Assembly (NCBI GenBank): GCA_004123355.1
Contig: SCHM01000001.1
Span: forward strand, 7,326,193-7,390,192
From: Amphirosellinia nigrospora
Taxonomy: Eukaryota > Ascomycota > Sordariomycetes > Xylariales > Xylariaceae
Reading direction: 5' to 3'
Length of the DNA stretch: 64,000 nt
Positions 58,816 through 64,000 of the stretch are shown here, in pieces. Position 1 is the first letter of the stretch, and every line of letters begins with the position of its first letter. A model generated the notes under the pieces. The model saw nothing but the letters and a program-made list of their open reading frames with translations. It did no database searches and had not been told where the DNA came from. The translations under genes were made by a program, and so were the position numbers.

Positions 58816-59835
58816 ATGGCCAGCATGGAAGTTCAGCTCGGACCAACCACCAACAACATGGTGGATTCATCCGCCGTCGCCACTAATGCGCACTATCACA
58901 ATACCTACTCAGACTACGAATTCCTTAAAGAGCCACCAAGACAACAAGTAGTACCAATACAACCTCACTCAACTAAGGTGCAGCATATTTGGTGTGATGC
59001 TGCCTCGCCCATGCCCAAGACGCGCAAGAGGAAAGCCGAACCGCAGGCCAATGAGAGGTTATCCAAAAGACTTAGCTTGCTAAATCTAGGTATGTATATT
59101 CATCCCCATCAACCGAACCCCATCACCATGCTCTCGTTTTATCCTGCGAGATCTATGAATCAAAAGAGAGAACAAAGCCTAACATGATTTTTAGATAGAA
59201 ATGGACATAAGCTATACGTTCCAGTGGAGAGTTCGAGCGCGAGCTTGCAACCCATCCCTGAGAACTTCGCGTATAGTAATAAACCGGTGCGGTCCTCGCC
59301 ACCATCAGCTGCTGTAACCATGGACGACAGCATGCAACTAGACAATACAAAACACAAGGTATATATCTACGACCTAGATGCCGAGCTATCGTCAGCCGAC
59401 GAGAATAGCGAGAGCGGGTCTCGACCAGGCTCACCCACATCAGGTCAGGATAGAGTCATCTTCCTGGCGGACATCGAGAAACGCCTGCGTCGGCCGACGA
59501 TCCCACCCGTCGTGCTCGCAAACAGCGAAGGCAAGCTGGCGGGCCACGACATCAATGACATGCAGGTGGTACTCTACAGCGAGCCCTCATCACTAACCGT
59601 CCCCCGCGAACAAGACTCTGTGCGCAAGGCGATTCTAGAGGCCCGCGCCCGCGCGAGACAGAAGCAGAAGGATGCCTTAGCCGAAAAGGAGCAGGAGAGC
59701 CAACGCCTCTCCTCTGCACCAAGCATCCACGATTTTGGTGTTAGCGTGGTCACGAATGGCTTCGGCCAGAACATGACGCCCTGGCGGGATAGTCTCGTGG
59801 TAGACGACGACGTGGACGCAATGGATGTTGACTAA
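58816..59835 (+). CDS. Conserved fungal protein of unknown function
   Basis: About 300 residues, not recognised as a named family. Exon 1 ends after a basic stretch (KTRKRKAEPQANERLSKRLS) that looks like a nuclear localisation signal. Intron 59090-59194 joins to DRNGHKLYVPVESSSASLQP. The middle is acidic and Ser-rich (DLDAELSSADENSESGSRPG). A conserved-looking block is VIFLADIEKRLRRPTIPPVV. An Arg/Lys/Gln helix, ARARARQKQKDALAEKEQES, probably forms a coiled coil. The C-terminus is very acidic (VVDDDVDAMDVD). The frame is clean in both exons. Composition suggests a nuclear, largely disordered protein; no function is inferred. Confidence 0.8.
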
Positions 59836-60611
59836 AAGCCATCTCGCGTTCATCTGTAGCCGTCGTCATCTCGCCATTCTTAACAACTAATTCTCATCCG
59901 TCCCTTCGGCGTACGGCTGGAGATACCCTTTCTTATAACTAGGTTCAGGTTAGCCAGGTCACGTAGGCGCAAACAAGGCGGGAAGAATTGGGTAGCTGAC
60001 CGATGTTCTGCTTAGGGTACACTTTTTTTTTAAGTTTATCTGCTACTTGTACTTTTATGAAGACGTCCTGGATGACGCTCGTTTTGTTTGTTATCCGGTC
60101 GCGAGTGTATTTCTAAGTATAGATATAAGAAATCTACTTTGGTTTTATCCAGCCGTTCTCTGTCCACCTACATGGGTAATTGAATTCTCAATTGACGTTC
60201 TTTCTCTATGCGTGTCTCTACCCCAATTAGGCGAGTGACGAAACAGTACCTAACGCTATGAAAGCAGAGCCGAACGCCTCCTACTTCTCAATGTAAGCCA
60301 CCCATGGGAAAGCGTCCGAGACGCCTATATAACGTATGTTCGTTAAGAAGGAACAGGGAGGGTGCCTAAATACAACAACTCGTGCTTAGGAAGCAGCTCA
60401 TTAGGTCTCAGGTAGTTAGCCCATCCCGGCCCGTCCGTCTATCAATATGCGATGCGTAATAACGCCATCACTAGGGGAGATGTATTGAACCCCCTCTCTC
60501 TTCCTCTTCATCTATTCTCTTCCTATTCATTCTTTCTATGCCTTCACTGTATCATCGACCCAACCGGAACATTGAATAACGCCCCAATCCCCTCACAATC
60601 TCACATCGTCC
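59836..60611. other. Convergent 3' intergenic
   Basis: It lies between the 3' ends of two convergent genes. A pyrimidine-rich tract lies near 60488-60540. No gene is supported. Confidence 0.55.
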
Positions 60612-61329
60612 TTATCTCCCAGGCGGCGGCCCCGCAGGAGGCGCATACTCGGGCGCGCTTCCCTGTCCGTGTGACTGCGGTCTATCCTGGACGGGGTCGA
60701 CCTTCGACCCGACCGGCGGGCCGTCGTACACGGGTGGTCGGCTGGGGTCGTACACGGGCGGAGGCATGGGGTGCATGCCGTAGTAATCCCCGCCGCCGGC
60801 GTTGTTCCCGTACACGGGACGGTAGACGCCGTAGACGGGTCCTTGCGGGTAGGCGTACGAGGGGTCGACCTGGGCGCGTTCCTGGCGGGAGAGGAGCCAC
60901 TGGACACACACACAAAACGGGTTAACGAACGAAACGGGCCCGCAAGTAAGCACAGAGATAGCAAGGGGGGTTGGATTTATAGAGGGTGGGTGGGTATTAC
61001 GTACGGCATGATACGAGAGCGGCTTCAGCCCCTTCCGCAGCCTGCGCTTCGCGTGCACCCTGCCGCCGACGACCCAGCCGAAGATGAGGAGGAGGAAGGC
61101 GAGGAATATGACGTATTTGACGATGATGCCAGTCTATCGGAAAATGTCGGTTAGCTGCCTCGTCCATCCCTAGCTAATGCGTGAATGGCTCGTCGTGGAT
61201 AGGTAGGGAGCTTACCTTAGTGTACCAAAACCACACGTAGTCATCATCGTCGTCCTCAACTCGTCGCACGAGCGCCGATGCACCGTCGTGCACCGGGATA
61301 CCGATGCGGAAGGGGAGGATTCCTCTCAT
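60612..61329 (-). CDS. RCR-like single-pass protein with PPxY motifs
   Basis: Probable member of the RCR family (chitin-synthesis regulation / Congo red resistance), ER-to-vacuole membrane proteins that recruit the ubiquitin ligase Rsp5. Exon 1 (61216-61329) has an acidic stretch (RRVEDDDDDYVWFWYTK). Intron 61134-61215. Exon 2 carries the TM helix TGIIVKYVIFLAFLLLIFGW and a basic stop-transfer RVHAKRRLRKGLKPL. Intron 60900-61004. Exon 3 is Pro/Tyr/Gly-rich with two PPxY motifs (PPVYDPSRPPVYDG). About 170 residues, and the frame is clean. The RCR call rests on architecture plus the TM-RRLRKG context; a related fungal PY-motif family remains possible. Confidence 0.68.
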
Positions 61330-62627
61330 CGTCGTGATTATCGCTCTAGGTCGGGTATTTGGGTGTATTTATCGAAGCAGCAAGGCGGGTAAATCACCGG
61401 GATGGCGATCTATTCGATGCAATAATGCGACTCTAACTTGGAATGAATGGGCGATCGCCTGTTCAATGGCACTCAGTATCGTGGTCGTCGGATGCTGTAC
61501 TTGATGAGGCGAGATGGGGCGAATGTTGAGTGGCCTGTAAATTGAGGACAAGTCGACCGAGCAACGAGACTAAGGCAGCAGGGAATCGTGAGAAGGGATG
61601 ACCAATTGTAATCGCAACGCAACGCAACGCAATGCAGGTAATAGGTACAAAGGCAGTGAATAGACTCCCAGAAAGTATAACAACGACCTGGAATGACAAT
61701 TTGATTCCAAACAGAAGGGACTGGGAAGAAGGTGCCTCAATTGATTTAATGGTAGGTGCCTTAGATAAGTCAGACTGTTATTGGGTTCGGTCTTGGCGCC
61801 CCAATCAAATACGACGATGGTGTCAGGGGCAATAATATATGCAGGCAATAGCGACAGATATTTACGACTTCGCAAAAGAAAAGGGCAGGGTCAGATTGAA
61901 TGTTACCAAGACCAAGTCTATTTATTCAGACATTGACAGAATAAAGCGTCTAGAGCCCTCCAGCTACTATGCCATTCCTTTAGGTAACTACTACGCTGGC
62001 GTTAGACATCTGTCTAATTGTGAATTCACTGAAGAAATGTAACCTCACCTCCATTATTGTATGTATCAACCAGGTGCAACTACCTAACCGATAATTCGCC
62101 GGATGCCGAAATAGTATACAAGTACTTAAGTTGGAAGGCTTGACTCAAACACGCCACACTCATGGCTGATTCACAGTGAGCGCGAGCACAAAAGACCTGC
62201 GGCAGATGTGTGACAAGTCCGTACCAACCCCTTGTTTCAGGACGAGAGGCGCTCGTTAAGGCGAAAATCGGTTGGCCGAGATACCTTACCTCCCTGTTAA
62301 ATTAAATGAACGTACGACATGCTACATTAGACTACGTACGACTGTCGTGCCGCTCTCATGAGCATATAGCAGCAACAGACACTTCATAGTTGACTCAGGC
62401 GACCGTATACAGATACAAGAAAAAACACGTATCTAACACGCGCTCTTCGATTCCTAATAATAGGTAAGGCTAGGAAGTTTTCGATTATGTACAAAATGCC
62501 TCGTTAACACACATGAACAACTCGGTCTTTTCATTTCAATCAATGTCCGACACCACCAGCGCCCCACTGGGCAAAGTTGGGTCCCCGAATGGCGGCGCTT
62601 GGGGTTGTTGATGATGGTGCGCTTGCC
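61330..62627. other. Intergenic
   Basis: 1.3 kb between two minus-strand genes. A 67-codon ATG frame at 61839-62042 (+) lacks similarity I can recognise and is not called. It contains an ACGCA-type pentamer repeat near 61615-61631. No RNA gene is seen. Confidence 0.5.
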
Positions 62628-64000
62628 CTAGGGCGGCAATCCATTCTGTGGTGGAGGCGGAGGAGGCGGCATCCCGGCCGCAGCCTGTTGTTGTTGTTGC
62701 TGTCGTACAGCATTTCTTGTGCTTGTCGATGAGCCTGTTGTCTCTGTGTACGGTACCACATCAAAAACATGATCGAGCCGACGAGAGAGAGGATCAGGAA
62801 ACTCTCGAATATGCCATCGAGTTCGGCATCCAGTTCGTCACCCATCGGCTCACCGTCACTGCCCGTAATCGTGTCATCGTACAGTTCTTCATAAGGGTCT
62901 TCATAGTATACATTTTCGTCTTGCAGGAAGTTCTGGATCCACTCTCTCAAAGACCAATCTTTCTTCGGTGCTGCGAATTCGTCAGTCATTGACTACCAAG
63001 GAGTTGCGGGATAGACGCCATGATAACTTACCAGGCTCATCCTGTATAGAATTGATTCGACCGTGAGTGAATGTATTCCAAGCACTCCGCATTCGCAGCT
63101 TCAATAGACTGAGAGTAACGGGAAGATAGGCTTCCTCGTTCGTCTCCAATGCTTGATCGTAGTATCGTTTGGCTAGATGGAAATCCTGCGTAAGGCCAAC
63201 CCCATTCTCATGCATCCACCCGAGATTGTATAGAGCCTGAGCACTCTGAGAATACTCCGAAGCTCCCGTATAGCATTGTGCCGCTTTTTCCAAGGCGATT
63301 TCGGTCCCTGTACCGCTTAGATAATAGTCACCCATCTTCACCAGAGAGTCAATATTCGATTGAATCGCGGATCTCGTCCAGTATATAAGTGCCAGAGCTG
63401 AATTTTGAAGGAGGCGCGGCTTTGAGGCCTGTCGCTTCAGCCAATTCGGGACAGAAAATACAGAGTGCGCCGGGTCGATAAGGAAGGCAACATTGTTCTG
63501 GGCCTTCTCGTATCCCTGTTCGGCAGCCATCACGTAGTCGAGGAACGCAAGTTCGAGATCGCCGTCCTCATAAGCTTGGTTTGCCTCTGTCCACGAAGAG
63601 ACGAGAGGCTCGGAGCGTTCGGCCACGTTCTTGTAATATTGCATGGCTACACCACACGTTTGGTCTCGCCCGACGCCATGATGAATCATCTCGGCAAGAT
63701 AGTACTGAGCTTCGAGGCTGTACCACCGAACGGCGGCTTCAAAATAAGAGCTCGCTATCTTTAAATCATCCGGCTGGCCCTGGTCTAGGTGAAGGGCACC
63801 GAGAGCCACGTGGGCCAGACTGAAATCTTGGTCCGCGGCGGCTTTAAATAGTTCAAAGGCTTTCGACACATTCTTGCGCACTCCATGCCCATGAAGATAC
63901 ATGAGACCTAATCCCCACTGTGATTGCGGATCTCCATGCTTGATGCCGCGTTCAAACCATTTTTGGGCCGTCTTATAGTCTTGATTGACGCCTTCACCGC
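62628..64000 (-). CDS. HRD3: HRD3/SEL1L ERAD ubiquitin-ligase subunit (5' end outside window)
   Basis: Luminal substrate receptor and scaffold of the HRD1 ER-associated degradation ligase. The visible part has successive Sel1-like repeats (GDPQSQWGLGLMYLHGHGV, AHVALGALHLDQG, AQYYLAEMIHHGVGRD, AQALYNLGWMHENGVGLTQD), then intron 62971-63031 joining DEPG to APKKDWSLREW, an acidic segment, and one TM helix (IFESFLILSLVGSIMFLMWY) with a Gln/Pro-rich cytosolic tail. The tail slips frame near 62704; the continuing frame ends in a TAG at 62628-62630 after a poly-Pro run. The protein runs off the right edge, so the start and signal peptide are not in the window. Confidence 0.9.

Noticed and set aside
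61839-62042. 67-codon ATG frame on the plus strand
   Set aside because: Short, no recognisable motif, no splice or context support; indistinguishable from a chance frame.

Overview
The window is nuclear DNA of a filamentous ascomycete (Pezizomycotina, most likely Sordariomycetes; I cannot name the genus). The evidence is dense genes with short GT-AG introns (about 50-110 nt), two Zn2Cys6 regulators, a HET-domain gene, a CarO/NOP-1-type opsin, and conserved fungal housekeeping genes. No tRNA, rRNA or CRISPR locus could be supported.

Layout. 1-3.4 kb: gene-poor, one coding relic. 3.5-8.1 kb: GH81 endo-beta-1,3-glucanase (+) convergent with an Esterase_713-like hydrolase (-). 10.7-15.8 kb: Leu3/PrtT-type regulator followed on the same strand by a tartrate/D-malate dehydrogenase-family enzyme. 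17.4-20.6 kb: single-pass surface protein and a HET-domain gene with a foldback element just upstream of it. 21.6-32.2 kb: accessory, AT-rich, repeat-bearing island with a LITAF-domain protein, a small membrane protein, an unrecognised protein of roughly 700 residues, a three-exon 10-cysteine secreted peptide, decayed coding relics and three copies of a ~111-bp element. 32.9-37.0 kb: divergent rhodopsin / carotenoid oxygenase pair. 38.4-64 kb: mostly core genes: IKS1-like kinase, an epimerase-family protein, a zinc-finger protein with a PIP-box-like motif, a second Zn2Cys6 regulator, TFIIS, mitochondrial cysteine synthase, NDUFAF7, alanyl-tRNA synthetase, a conserved fungal nuclear-looking protein, an RCR-like membrane protein and HRD3 (running off the right edge).

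How the genes work together. The clearest functional pair is the opsin and the oxygenase: one needs retinal and the other belongs to the family that makes it, and they share a 1.16-kb divergent promoter. The Leu3-type regulator beside a LeuB-superfamily dehydrogenase is a second plausible pair. MCY1-like cysteine synthase and NDUFAF7, both mitochondrial, share a 421-bp bidirectional promoter.

A caution for every gene model: many reading frames, including the essential alanyl-tRNA synthetase, are interrupted by apparent one-base losses that mostly sit in or beside short homopolymers. This looks like base-call undercounting in the assembly, so most 'broken' host genes here are probably intact in the organism. 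The 307-codon opsin is an uninterrupted exception.
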